From positions 243,225-288,745 of the forward strand of contig NZ_JAERMK010000004.1 of NCBI RefSeq assembly GCF_016918015.1: a stretch of DNA of 45,521 bases, in the 5' to 3' direction. The translations under genes were made by a program, and so were the position numbers. Below the pieces are notes generated by a model. The model saw nothing but the letters and a program-made list of their open reading frames with translations. It made no database searches and was not told the DNA's origin. The first letter of the stretch is position 1. The number at the start of each line of letters is the position of its first letter. Positions 16,991 to 25,617 of this stretch are shown piece by piece. The DNA comes from Glycomyces sp. YM15 (lineage in GTDB: Bacteria > Actinomycetota > Actinomycetes > Mycobacteriales > Micromonosporaceae).

Positions 16991-17943
16991 TTCGACACCA
17001 GATCCGACTCGCGGCCGCGGCCGCCGCCTGCCTCGTCCTCGCCGCCTGCTCGCAGCCGGCCGACATGGGCCCGCCGCAGGTCGACGTCCCCACGCCGCTT
17101 CCCGCCGGGATCGACTTCTCCCCCGAGATCGCGACCGATCCGGTGGACGAGAGCTGCCAGCCGCTCGCGTCCTACAACCCCGGGGCCGTCACCGTCGACG
17201 CCGCCAAGGCGCAGCTCGACAGCCAGGACCAGATCAACATCGGCGTCAGCCAGTCCACGAACCTCATGGGCTACATCGACCCCGAGACCAACACGCCGGC
17301 CGGCTTCGACATCGACATCGCCACGGCGATCGCCCACTCGATCCTCGGGCCCGACGCGACCATCCGCTGGGTCCCCATGACCTCCAAGCAGCGCGAGGAC
17401 GCCGTCAACACCGACCGCGTCGACATGGTCGTGCGCACCATGACCATGAACTGCGACCGCTGGGCCAACGTCGAGTTCTCAGCCGAGTACTACCACGCCG
17501 GGCAGCGCCTCCTCGTGCCCGCCGCCTCCGGCATCGAAGGCCTCGCCGACCTCGCGGCGGACCACCTCGTCTGCACCGGCGAAGGCTCGACCTCGGTGCG
17601 CACCATCGCCGAGCAGTCCGCGGCCCAGGCCGTCACCGTGCCCGACTTCAACGACTGCCTGGTCCTGCTCCAACAGGGCACCGTCGACGCCATCACCAGC
17701 GACGACACGATCCTGGCGGGCATGGCCGCCCAGGACCCGACCCTCCGCGTCGTCGGCGAGGCGTTCTCCCAGGAGCCCTATGGGATCGCGTTCCAGAAGG
17801 GCAACACCGACCTCGCCCGCTACGTCAACAAGGCCCTCGCCGAGATCATCGCGAACGGCACCTGGCAGACCGCCTACGACAAGTGGCTCAAAGGACCGCT
17901 GGGCGTCGCGGGCGCCCCGCCGAGCCCCCAGTACCGGGATTAA
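16987..17943 (+). CDS. glnH: GlnH-like glutamate/aspartate-binding lipoprotein
   Basis: This 318-residue protein starts with a lipoprotein signal (IRLAAAAAACLVLAAC, Cys21) and continues as a type 3 periplasmic binding fold. It contains INIGVSQSTNLMGYIDPETNTPAGFDIDIATAIA, VPMTSKQREDAVNTDRVDMVVRTMTMNCDRW and YGIAFQKGNTDLARYVN, features of amino-acid-binding SBPs. In the PknG pathway the GlnH homologue binds aspartate/glutamate outside the membrane. No ABC permease or ATPase gene is nearby, so signalling rather than uptake is likely. It overlaps the glnX-like gene by four bases and ends nine bases before pknG. Confidence 0.9.
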   Translation: MIRHQIRLAAAAAACLVLAACSQPADMGPPQVDVPTPLPAGIDFSPEIATDPVDESCQPLASYNPGAVTVDAAKAQLDSQDQINIGVSQSTNLMGYIDPETNTPAGFDIDIATAIAHSILGPDATIRWVPMTSKQREDAVNTDRVDMVVRTMTMNCDRWANVEFSAEYYHAGQRLLVPAASGIEGLADLAADHLVCTGEGSTSVRTIAEQSAAQAVTVPDFNDCLVLLQQGTVDAITSDDTILAGMAAQDPTLRVVGEAFSQEPYGIAFQKGNTDLARYVNKALAEIIANGTWQTAYDKWLKGPLGVAGAPPSPQYRD

Positions 17944-17952
17944 GGGAGCGCC

Positions 17953-20391
17953 ATGAGCGACCAGCAGCCGCCTCCAGAGCACACCCAGCGGTACGTCCCG
18001 GGCGCGTACCAGCCCGAGGCCGAGGCCACCGACACCGTCAGCATCCGCAAGCGCCTCAACACGCCGCCCGCCGTGCCGCCGCAGCCGGGCTTCGCGCCTC
18101 CGCCGCCCGGCCCGCCAGGGACCAACTCGATGCCGTCGGCACCGCCCGCGCCGCCCGGTATCGCCCCGAACTCGGCCCCGCCGATGCCCTCGCCCGCAGC
18201 GCCGCCGATCGCCCCGCCGCTGCCGCAGCCCGGGACGCAGGGCATGGTCCCCGCGGGCGTCGTCCAGTCGCCGCCTCCAGCCCCCTACCGGGCCCCTGCC
18301 GCGCCGCTGCCGCAGCCGATCACCGGCCCCGTCACGCGCTCCACGACCACCAGCGCCCGCCAGCGCGGCGGCCTCTCCGACATGCCGCCGGTGCCGCCCC
18401 GCGACCCCGCCGAAGCGGTCATGGAGCACCCGCAGGTGCCCGAGCACAAGCGGTTCTGCTCCGCGTGCGGCAAACCCGTGGGACGGCCCCAGGCCGGCCG
18501 CGCGGGCCGCGTCGAGGGCTACTGCGCGCACTGCCGCACCCGCTACTGGTTCACGCCCGCGCTCAGCCCCGGCGACGTGCTCTCCGAGCGCTACGAGGTG
18601 CTCGGCGCGATCGCCCACGGCGGCCTCGGCTGGATCTACCTCGCCAACGACAAGAACTTCGCCGACGACCTGACGCAGCGCTGGGTCGTCATCAAGGGCC
18701 TCATCAACACCTCCGACGAGGACGCGATCGAGGCCGCGATCAACGAGCGGCGCTTCCTCGTCGGCATCGACCACCCGAACGTGGTCGACATCCACGACTT
18801 CGTCACCGCCGCCGACCCGCGCTCGGGCCAGCTCCAGTCGTACATCGTCATGGAGTACCTGGCCGGGAAGTCCTTGCGGGACATCAGGGACGCGGTCGAC
18901 GAAAACGGCGAGCGCCACCCGCTGCCGCTGGAGCAGGTGCTCACCTACACCGCCGAGCTGCTGCCCGCGTTCAGCTATCTGCACGACCGGGGCCTGCTGT
19001 TCTGCGACTTCAAGCCGGACAACATGATCCACGTCGAGACCTGGCTCAAGCTCATCGACCTCGGCGCGGTGCGCCACGTCGACGACATGGAGTCGGCGAT
19101 CTACGGCACCCCCGGCTACTCGGTGCCGAACGACGAGATCCTCTCCGTCGGGCCCTCGGTGACCTCCGACCTGTACACGATCGGCCGCTCGATGGCCGTG
19201 CTCGCGCTCGACTTCAAGGGCTTCACGAGCACGTACCGCGACAAGCTGCCGCCCGCTTCGGAAGCGCCCGTGTTCAACGAGTTCGGGTCCTTCCACCGGC
19301 TGCTGCTGCGGGCCACGAACGCCGACCCGCGCTCGCGGTTCCAGGACGCCGACGAGATGCGCACCCAGGTGCGCGGCGTCCTGCACGAGGTGCAGTCGGT
19401 GCAGAAGGGCGAGCCGCGCTTCGAACCGTCCACCTTGTTCAGCGGCGAGCAGGCCGTGTTCGGCGAACCCGACGTGGAGTACGACATCCACGCCGTCGGC
19501 GACCCGTTCGACGTCGCGCACGCGCTGCCCGCGCCGATGGTCGACCTCGCCGACCCGATGGCCGCGTTCATGGCGACGCTCCAGGCCACCGACGCCGCCG
19601 GCATCCTCGCGGAGCTCAACGCCGCGCCGGTGCAGAGCCCCGAGGTGCAGCTGCGCCGCGTGCGCACCCTCGTCAACGCCGGGGACCTGCACCAGGCCAA
19701 CGCGGCGCTCGACCAGTTCGCGCAGCGCGAGGGCAACACCTGGCAGGTCACATGGCTGCGCGGCACGATCTCGCTGCTGGCGGCCGACTTCCACACGGCC
19801 GCGGCACATTTCGACGCCGTCTACTCGCACCTCCCCGGAGAGCTGGCCCCGCGCCTGGCGCTGGCGGCGTGCGCGGAGATGGCGGGGCGCCGGGACCTGG
19901 CGCTGCCGCACTACACGCGGATCTGGACCTGCGACCACCGGTTCGTCTCGGCCGCGTACGGTCGGGCGCGGCTGCTGGACTTGGAGGGCAATTCGACGGA
20001 GGCGATCTCGACGCTGCACCAGGTCCCGAAGACCTCGGCGCAGTACGGGATCGCGCAGACCGCCGCGATCCAGACGGCGCTGCATTCGCGGACGTCGCCG
20101 CCGTCGCTGCTCGACCTGCACCACATGGCAGGGCGGCTCGACGAGCTGAAGCTCGAGCCGCGGCGCCGGCACCTGGTGTCGACCCGCATCCTGCATCTGG
20201 CGCTGGACACGGTGCTGCGCACCGGGCCCGCGCACGAGCCGCGCGTGTTCGGCGCGCAGCCCGAGGAGCGGGAGCTGCGACTGGCGCTGGAGCGGACGTA
20301 CCGTGACCTCGCCCACGCCTGCACCCGCAGGGAGGACCAGGTGTACTACTTCGACCTGGCGAACGCCCACCGCCCCCGCACGATGCTGTAG
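17953..20391 (+). CDS. pknG: Serine/threonine protein kinase PknG
   Basis: This 812-residue soluble kinase has the PknG domain order. A proline-rich disordered N-terminus (1-160) precedes a rubredoxin-like metal site with Cys169/172 and Cys191/194, then a kinase domain (about 215-470). In the kinase domain the invariant Lys is K248 (VVIKGL), the catalytic loop is CDFKPDNM with D352, and DLG replaces DFG at D369-G371. A TPR region follows to the C-terminus (VNAGDLHQANAALDQF). DLG and the unusual loop are as in mycobacterial PknG, which phosphorylates FHA proteins such as GarA/OdhI to control 2-oxoglutarate metabolism. It is followed by PP2C and FHA genes in the same operon. Confidence 0.96.
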   Translation: MSDQQPPPEHTQRYVPGAYQPEAEATDTVSIRKRLNTPPAVPPQPGFAPPPPGPPGTNSMPSAPPAPPGIAPNSAPPMPSPAAPPIAPPLPQPGTQGMVPAGVVQSPPPAPYRAPAAPLPQPITGPVTRSTTTSARQRGGLSDMPPVPPRDPAEAVMEHPQVPEHKRFCSACGKPVGRPQAGRAGRVEGYCAHCRTRYWFTPALSPGDVLSERYEVLGAIAHGGLGWIYLANDKNFADDLTQRWVVIKGLINTSDEDAIEAAINERRFLVGIDHPNVVDIHDFVTAADPRSGQLQSYIVMEYLAGKSLRDIRDAVDENGERHPLPLEQVLTYTAELLPAFSYLHDRGLLFCDFKPDNMIHVETWLKLIDLGAVRHVDDMESAIYGTPGYSVPNDEILSVGPSVTSDLYTIGRSMAVLALDFKGFTSTYRDKLPPASEAPVFNEFGSFHRLLLRATNADPRSRFQDADEMRTQVRGVLHEVQSVQKGEPRFEPSTLFSGEQAVFGEPDVEYDIHAVGDPFDVAHALPAPMVDLADPMAAFMATLQATDAAGILAELNAAPVQSPEVQLRRVRTLVNAGDLHQANAALDQFAQREGNTWQVTWLRGTISLLAADFHTAAAHFDAVYSHLPGELAPRLALAACAEMAGRRDLALPHYTRIWTCDHRFVSAAYGRARLLDLEGNSTEAISTLHQVPKTSAQYGIAQTAAIQTALHSRTSPPSLLDLHHMAGRLDELKLEPRRRHLVSTRILHLALDTVLRTGPAHEPRVFGAQPEERELRLALERTYRDLAHACTRREDQVYYFDLANAHRPRTML

Positions 20392-20403
20392 CGAAGGAGC
20401 CCT

Positions 20404-21471
20404 ATGCAGCCCTCATCCACCTTGGGCGCCGCGAAGCGTTGCACCGCTTGCGGTCTCCCCGCCGACGTCGGCCGCTACTGCGAGGCTTGCGGCGGCGACC
20501 TGGAGGAGTTCGCGGTCCCGGCCGAGGAGGCCCCCTGGCGCTCCTCCGTCGCCGCGGAGGAGAACACCGACCACCCGGGCGGGTCCGACGACCACACGTC
20601 GTTCCAGCTGCCCGGTATCGGCGCGGCCACCGATGTGGGCCACCGGCACCACTACAACCAGGACTCGATCGCGATCGCGGTCGCCGACGACGGGCGGAAG
20701 ATCGCCGTGGTCTGCGACGGGGTCTCGGGGGCCTCGGATTCCGAGCGCGCCTCACTCGCAGGGGTGGAAGCGGCGGTGACGGAGATCCGGGCGGCGCTCG
20801 GCGAGGGCCTCACCGCGGAGGACGCGTCGCGTCGCGGCGTGGGCGCGGCGCACTCGGCGGTGGCCGCGGTCGGGAAGCAGTACCCGAACTCGCCGCCGTC
20901 CTCGACGTACGTCTCGGCCGTGGTCGAGGGGAACCAGGCGGTCCTGTGCTGGGTGGGCGATTCCCGAGCGTACTGGGCCGGCGAGAAGGAGGCGAAGTGC
21001 CTCACGGTGGACGACACGATCCAGGCCAGGCTGGAGTACCAGGGCGTGGATCCGGCCGACGAGCGGTACAAGAACCCGTACGCCAAAGCCCTGCTCGCGT
21101 GGCTCGGCGCGGACGCTCCGGCGCTCAACCCGAACCTCCTCCGGGTGGAATTGGGCGGCGGGCATGTCGTAGTGTGCAGCGATGGTCTGTCGCGCTATTT
21201 CAATGACGATCACGACCTTCTGCCACTGCCGGACGGCAGCGTTGGCGACAAGGCGGTAGCGTTGACACGACAAGCGCTCGCCAACGGCGGGCACGACAAC
21301 ATCAGTGTCGCGGTGGTGGAACTCGAATCCCCCGGTTCGGTCCAGGCTGAAGGGCATGCGCAGGAGCATGCCGGCCAGGGCGTCCAGGATCAGGGTGACG
21401 GGTCCGCCTCGCTGCCTGGTGTCGTCACCGAGGCCGAGTACACCCAAATGCTTGGAGGGGGACGACCTTGA
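20404..21471 (+). CDS. PP2C-family Ser/Thr phosphatase with N-terminal zinc ribbon
   Basis: This 355-residue protein has a zinc ribbon of two Cys pairs (C13/C16 and C26/C29, CTAC and CEAC) and a PP2C domain from about 60. The domain has [34 protein letters not shown] and [12 protein letters not shown], which provide the metal-binding Asp residues. It would reverse phosphorylation by PknG or a related kinase. GAAGGAG precedes the ATG; the stop overlaps the FHA gene start. Ribbon-PP2C-FHA fusions and neighbours are known in actinobacterial signalling clusters; I infer that the ribbon serves docking. Confidence 0.9.
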   Translation: MQPSSTLGAAKRCTACGLPADVGRYCEACGGDLEEFAVPAEEAPWRSSVAAEENTDHPGGSDDHTSFQLPGIGAATDVGHRHHYNQDSIAIAVADDGRKIAVVCDGVSGASDSERASLAGVEAAVTEIRAALGEGLTAEDASRRGVGAAHSAVAAVGKQYPNSPPSSTYVSAVVEGNQAVLCWVGDSRAYWAGEKEAKCLTVDDTIQARLEYQGVDPADERYKNPYAKALLAWLGADAPALNPNLLRVELGGGHVVVCSDGLSRYFNDDHDLLPLPDGSVGDKAVALTRQALANGGHDNISVAVVELESPGSVQAEGHAQEHAGQGVQDQGDGSASLPGVVTEAEYTQMLGGGRP

Positions 21472-22637
21472 CCTACCAGCCGACCTACGGCGGTGCCCCA
21501 CAGCCGGGCGGGTACCAGTGCGCCTGCGGGGCTTTCCCGCAAGCCCAGTTCTGCGAGCAGTGCGGAACGCCCAACCCGGCGTGGCAGCAAGGCCAGCCCC
21601 CGCAGTCGCCGGCCTTCGGCCAGGGCTACGCGCCGAACGACCCTTACGGGCAGCAGCCTCAGGATCCTTATGCGCAGCCGCAGCCGCAGCAGGGCTACGG
21701 GCAGGACCCGTACGGCCAGCCGCAGCAGCAGGACCCTTATGCGCAGCCGCAGCAGGGCTATGGCCAGGACCCGTACGGGCAGCCGTCCCAGCCCCAGCAG
21801 GACCCTTACGGGCAGCCGCAGCAGGGCTACGGGCAGCAGGACCCCTACGGCCAGCCGCAGCAGGGCTACGGGCAGGACCCGTACGGGCAGCCGTCCCAGC
21901 CCCAGCAGGACCCTTACGGGCAGCCGCAGCAGGGCTACGGGCAGCAGGACCCCTACGGCCAGCCGCAGCAGGACCCGTACGGGCAGCAGCCCGGCTACGG
22001 CCAGCAGGACCCGTACGGGCAGCCGCAGCAGGGCTACGGCCAGGACCCGTACGCCCAGCAGGCGTACGGCGCCGCGCCGACCTCGGCCCCGCCCGGACCG
22101 CCCCCGGGCGTCCCGGCCGCGCCGTTCGGCGCCCCGACCTCCGCGCCGCCCGCGACGGGGACCGGCGGGTTCTCGATGCCCGACGCGCAGCCGAGCGACC
22201 TCGCCTCGAACTACGCCCCGCCCGGCCAGGCGGCCACCCGCTGGGGTGTCGCCGTCACTGCCGACCAGGGCTACTTCAACAAGGTCGCGGCCTCCGACGG
22301 GGCCTCGCAGCTGCAGTACCCGTCGTTCGCGAAGCCGCGCCGCTTCCCGCTCGACAAGCCGGACCTCACGATCGGCCGCTACAGCGCCAAGCGCGGCGTC
22401 ACCCCGGACATCGACCTGTCGGGCGACGTGGCCGACCCGGGCGTGAGCGCGCAGCACGCGAAGCTGTTCTCCAAGCCCGACGGCTCCTGGACGATCATGG
22501 ACGTCGGCTCCTCGAACGGCACGTTCCTCAACGGCTCCGACGAGCCGCTGGCACCGAACGTGGAGTTCCCGGTGGGCGACGGGACCTACATCAACATCGG
22601 GGCGTGGACGCGCCTGACGGTGCACTACGAGGGTTAA
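21468..22637 (+). CDS. FHA-domain protein with zinc ribbon and Gln/Pro/Tyr/Gly repeats
   Basis: This 389-residue protein has an N-terminal zinc ribbon (C18/C20 and C29/C32), then about 170 residues of [17 protein letters not shown] repeats, an Ala/Pro linker and a C-terminal FHA domain from about 295. The FHA core shows [18 protein letters not shown] and SSNGTFLNG, which bind phosphothreonine. It lacks the ETTSVF-type motif that PknG phosphorylates in GarA, so it is not a standard GarA; the repeat tail may instead drive self-association. The TTG start has GGAGGGG upstream and overlaps the PP2C stop. A terminator follows. Confidence 0.92.
   Translation: MTYQPTYGGAPQPGGYQCACGAFPQAQFCEQCGTPNPAWQQGQPPQSPAFGQGYAPNDPYGQQPQDPYAQPQPQQGYGQDPYGQPQQQDPYAQPQQGYGQDPYGQPSQPQQDPYGQPQQGYGQQDPYGQPQQGYGQDPYGQPSQPQQDPYGQPQQGYGQQDPYGQPQQDPYGQQPGYGQQDPYGQPQQGYGQDPYAQQAYGAAPTSAPPGPPPGVPAAPFGAPTSAPPATGTGGFSMPDAQPSDLASNYAPPGQAATRWGVAVTADQGYFNKVAASDGASQLQYPSFAKPRRFPLDKPDLTIGRYSAKRGVTPDIDLSGDVADPGVSAQHAKLFSKPDGSWTIMDVGSSNGTFLNGSDEPLAPNVEFPVGDGTYINIGAWTRLTVHYEG
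21765..21972 (+). repeat. Perfect 100-bp direct repeat inside the FHA gene
   Basis: Two 100-base copies, 21765-21864 and 21873-21972, are identical and have a 108-base period. They lie in the QDPYGQ repeat tract, so the copy number probably varies between strains by slippage or recombination without changing the reading frame (108 is divisible by three). Confidence 0.85.
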
Positions 22638-22642
22638 GACGC

Positions 22643-22682
22643 ACGAGTAAGGGCCCGGTCCGAGGACCGGGCCCTTACTCGT
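22643..22682. terminator. Long bidirectional hairpin between FHA and hydrolase genes
   Basis: A near-perfect 19-bp stem (ACGAGTAAGGGCCCGGTCC with its complement) lies between convergent genes. It is likely to terminate the signalling operon and the alpha/beta hydrolase transcript. Confidence 0.82.
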
Positions 22683-22687
22683 CTCCC

Positions 22688-23593
22688 TCACTCGGCCAAG
22701 AAGTTCCTGACCCGGGAGCTGACGGCCGGGTTCATCAGGACCTTTCGGTGGCCCAGGCCCGTGGTCGCCATGAGCTCGGCGTTCGGCCAGGCCTCGGCGA
22801 GCGCCCGGCCGTGGCGGAACGGGTTGGGCCGGTCGCCCTTGTCGTGGACGATGAGCACCGGGGCGTCGAGTTCGACGCCGCGCAGCGAGAAGTCGTCGAG
22901 CCTCACCCCGGACTTGGCCTCGCCCAAGGGCACCAGCCGCTCGAAGATTCGGGGGCCGACCGGGACGATCGCGCCGATCGTGTCCTTGAAGCCCTCCTGG
23001 CCGCCGATGAACGGCGCGAGCATCGCAAAGCGCACCCCGGTGACGTCGACGTCGCCCTGGAGCAGCCCGTGGACCGAGCTGAGCGCGCCCATCGAATGGG
23101 CCACAACGCCATGGGGGGTGCCGAACTTCTCCAGGACCACGTTCATCGCCTCGATCAGGTGGAGGCCGTTCGCGTGTCGCTCGCCCCACGGGCCGGGACC
23201 GGAGTTGCCGTGGCTCGGCGCGTCGAAGGCGACGACGCGGTAGCCGGAGGCGACCAGGTTCGCCGCGATGAACTTGAAGTCGCCCGTCGAACCGCCCCAG
23301 CCGTGCACGAGGTAGACGAGCGGGGCCTCGCCGGTGGCTTCAGGAGCCCAGTCGAAGCCCCACACGCTGGTGCCGAGGCACTCCAGCTCGAACACGTGCG
23401 AACCGGCCGGGGCCTCGCCGCGCAGGCGCTTCTCCGGACCGGCCGGGAGGCGGAACCACAACTCGCACAGGACCTTCGCGGCCCGGTCGGGGGCGACGCG
23501 CTCGGCGGCGGCGAAGCCGGAGCGCACATACCAAGGAGCACGAACGGTCGTGCTTTTCTTTTTGACCACGGGGGTCGAGGCAGTGGACGCCAT
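22688..23593 (-). CDS. Alpha/beta hydrolase
   Basis: This 301-residue protein is a typical alpha/beta-hydrolase. HGWGGS (about 97-102) forms the oxyanion region, Ser167 in AHSMGA is the nucleophile, HDKGDRPNPF near 255 is likely to supply the acid Asp, and GLGHRKVL supplies the His. A basic leader (VVKKKSTTVRAPW) precedes the fold. The substrate cannot be assigned. The TetR gene lies upstream at 16 bases on the same strand, so a TetR-hydrolase operon controlled by the palindrome at 24203 is likely. Confidence 0.88.
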   Translation of the reverse strand: MASTASTPVVKKKSTTVRAPWYVRSGFAAAERVAPDRAAKVLCELWFRLPAGPEKRLRGEAPAGSHVFELECLGTSVWGFDWAPEATGEAPLVYLVHGWGGSTGDFKFIAANLVASGYRVVAFDAPSHGNSGPGPWGERHANGLHLIEAMNVVLEKFGTPHGVVAHSMGALSSVHGLLQGDVDVTGVRFAMLAPFIGGQEGFKDTIGAIVPVGPRIFERLVPLGEAKSGVRLDDFSLRGVELDAPVLIVHDKGDRPNPFRHGRALAEAWPNAELMATTGLGHRKVLMNPAVSSRVRNFLAE

Positions 23594-23609
23594 GAGCAGG
23601 CCTTCCTGG

Positions 23610-24191
23610 TTAACTCTGGAGACTGTCGATCAGTCGGTTGAACGCCGTCCACGCGCGGTCGGCGGCGTCGGGATAGGACAGGATGCGACTCATCCAGTTG
23701 TAGGACAACAGAATGCCGAACACCTCCTGCGCCACCTGGAAGACATCGGTGTCTTCGGGGAACTCGCCCTGAGCCACCGCCGTGGAGGCGATCCGGGCGA
23801 GCGTCTCGAGCAGCTCGCGCTGCTCCGAGGCCATGAAGTCGTGCAGCGGCCCCGGCAGGTCGTCGAACTCGGCGGCGGCCGCCAGGAACAGGCAACCGCC
23901 CGGATGCGAATACCACTGCATCCAGTACTCGACGATGGCCTGCAGACGCGTGATCCCGCGCGGCTTCGCCAGCGCGGGCCGGATCACCTCGTCGATGAAC
24001 TGCTCCCCGTTGCGCTCCATGCAGGCCAGCTGGAGCGCCTCCTTCGACTTGAAGTGGGCGTACAGGCCCGACTTCGACATGTCGGCGGCCGCGGCCAGCG
24101 ATCCGATGGTCAGCCCGGACAGCCCCGAGTAGCGGGCCATCCGGACCGCTTCATCGAGGATCGCCTGCCTCGTCATCTCGCCTTTGCGCAC
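23610..24191 (-). CDS. TetR-family transcriptional repressor
   Basis: This 193-residue protein has a TetR helix-turn-helix at the N-terminus (TRQAILDEAVRMARYSGLSGLTIGSLAAAADMSKSGLYAHFKSKEALQ in the usual register) and a helical ligand domain containing GGCLFLAAAAEFDDLPGPLHDFM. The ligand is unknown. The hydrolase gene directly downstream is the likely regulated gene. The palindrome at 24203-24216, 12 bases before its start, is the probable autoregulatory operator. Confidence 0.9.
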   Translation of the reverse strand: MRKGEMTRQAILDEAVRMARYSGLSGLTIGSLAAAADMSKSGLYAHFKSKEALQLACMERNGEQFIDEVIRPALAKPRGITRLQAIVEYWMQWYSHPGGCLFLAAAAEFDDLPGPLHDFMASEQRELLETLARIASTAVAQGEFPEDTDVFQVAQEVFGILLSYNWMSRILSYPDAADRAWTAFNRLIDSLQS

Positions 24192-24202
24192 GACCTAAAA
24201 AT

Positions 24203-24216
24203 AGCACGATCGTGCT
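24203..24216. promoter_or_regulatory. TetR operator palindrome
   Basis: AGCACGATCGTGCT is a perfect 14-base palindrome, 12 bases ahead of the TetR gene start and just after the Hsp70-like gene end. Flanking AT-rich bases (TAAAAAT) suggest the -10 region. Length and placement are typical of TetR operators. Confidence 0.65.
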
Positions 24217-24235
24217 GGAAATTCCACGGCGAGCG

Positions 24236-25489
24236 CTACGTGTCGCACTGGCTCGCGTCACCCGAATACGAGAACGTCACCGAGACCGACTCCGACAGCG
24301 CCCGCGTCGACCCCGCCGGCGGCGACTGCTCGATCACCTCGCAGTCCTCATGCGACCAGTCGAAGACACCCCGCTCCTCCCCCGACTGCTCCATGCCCGC
24401 GAAACCCGCGTCCTCCACCGCCTGATGCGCGTCCACCGTCGACAACCCCACCAGGTTCGGCACCGAACCCGTCGGCGCACTCTCCGTCGTCGGGCCCTCC
24501 TCCGGCGACACCTCGTTCTCCGCCGGCTCCTCAGGACCCTGCTCGCCCGCATCCGGCGTCGGCGACTCCGACGGACTCGCACTGGTCTCCTCGACAGGGC
24601 TTTCACCGGCCGTGGGCGAGGACGACGCGGCCGTCTCCGAGGCCGTCGCGGACGAAGCGCTCTCGTCGGCGCGCACCTCGTCCCCGGTGGAGTCACCGTC
24701 GCCGAGCTGCGACCCGAACGCGGCGCCCGCGCCCACCACGACCAGCAGCGCCGCGGCGAGCACGACCGTTCGCCTCTGGCCCTTGCGGCGCGGCGGCTCC
24801 TCCTCCTCGTCGACCAGCGGCAGCTCCCGCGTCGCCACCGGAGCCGCTTCGGCCGCAAGGACCTTCGCGTGCGGCGCGGCCAGCACCGGTTCGACGCCGA
24901 ACCGGCGGCGCAGCGTCGTCCCCGTCAGCGGCGTGCGCGACGCGCCGCCCGCCATCAGCAGGCCCGCCAGCTCCGCCGGATGGACCCCCGCCTCGGCGAG
25001 CACTTCCTCCAGGATGTCGGCGGTCGACTCGACCAGCTCCTGTACGCGGGACTCGAACTCCTCCCGCGTCAACGGCATCTTGATGTCGGCCGCGGGCACG
25101 TTGACGACCGTGAAGTCCCGCTCGGACAGCTGCTCCCGCGCCTGCGTGATCTTCTCCATCAGCAGGGCGCGCAACTGCCGGTCGGCGGCCTCGGACGGGT
25201 CGGCGATGCGGGACCAGAGGCGGACGCCGGCGTCGGGATGGCGGCCCGACAGGTACGCCAGCAGCAGACCGTCGAACTCGGCACCGCCGATCGGCTCCAT
25301 GCGCTCGGCGACGACGACATGCCGGCCCTCGACGCGGCGGACGACGGCGGCGTGGAACGAGGACCGGCCGAGCCGGTAGACCGCGAAGGCGGCGCCGGGG
25401 GCGAGGGAGCCTCCGGTCGAACTGATGAGACTTGCCGCGGCGGCCCCGGGGTCGATCCGGACCGATGCGGCCGGGGGGACGTTGTGCAT
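24236..25489 (-). CDS. Truncated, degenerate Hsp70-like protein with transmembrane and PASTA-like domains
   Basis: This 417-residue protein begins within an Hsp70 nucleotide-binding domain. Residues 33-73 match the phosphate-2 region but read AVYRLGRSS where Hsp70s have a D-LGGGT signature, and GGAEFD follows. Residues 100-215 match subdomain IIB and the adenosine motif (LLMAGGASRTPL). The first lobe with the phosphate-1 loop is absent, and no peptide-binding domain follows. One membrane helix (241-260, TVVLAAALLVVVGAGAAF) leads to a Ser/Thr/Glu linker and a C-terminal PASTA-like repeat (342-410, SVPNLVGLSTVDAHQAVEDAG) with Cys383 and Cys415. The ATG at 25489 has no ribosome-binding site, but TAGACT lies seven bases upstream, suggesting a leaderless mRNA. 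Confidence 0.75.
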   Translation of the reverse strand: MHNVPPAASVRIDPGAAAASLISSTGGSLAPGAAFAVYRLGRSSFHAAVVRRVEGRHVVVAERMEPIGGAEFDGLLLAYLSGRHPDAGVRLWSRIADPSEAADRQLRALLMEKITQAREQLSERDFTVVNVPAADIKMPLTREEFESRVQELVESTADILEEVLAEAGVHPAELAGLLMAGGASRTPLTGTTLRRRFGVEPVLAAPHAKVLAAEAAPVATRELPLVDEEEEPPRRKGQRRTVVLAAALLVVVGAGAAFGSQLGDGDSTGDEVRADESASSATASETAASSSPTAGESPVEETSASPSESPTPDAGEQGPEEPAENEVSPEEGPTTESAPTGSVPNLVGLSTVDAHQAVEDAGFAGMEQSGEERGVFDWSHEDCEVIEQSPPAGSTRALSESVSVTFSYSGDASQCDT

Positions 25490-25572
25490 AGAGGCGAGTC
25501 TATGACTATGGAGCGGAACGCTTTCCAACCGTCTTGTCTTGTTTTGAAGCGCTTACAGAACGCGACTGCAAA

Positions 25573-25598
25573 CGGGGCCGGACGTTCGCCCGGCCCCG
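25573..25598 (-). terminator. Terminator of nrdJ
   Basis: A 9-bp GC stem (arms 25573-25581 and 25590-25598) lies 20 bases past the nrdJ stop on the minus strand, followed by TTTGC. Confidence 0.65.
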
Positions 25599-25617
25599 CT
25601 GCACGATCGCTTGCCCG

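Noticed and set aside
22300..22640. The FHA protein as a GarA/OdhI orthologue
   Set aside because: The N-terminal ETTSVF-type phosphorylation motif is absent and the architecture (ribbon, repeats, FHA) is different.
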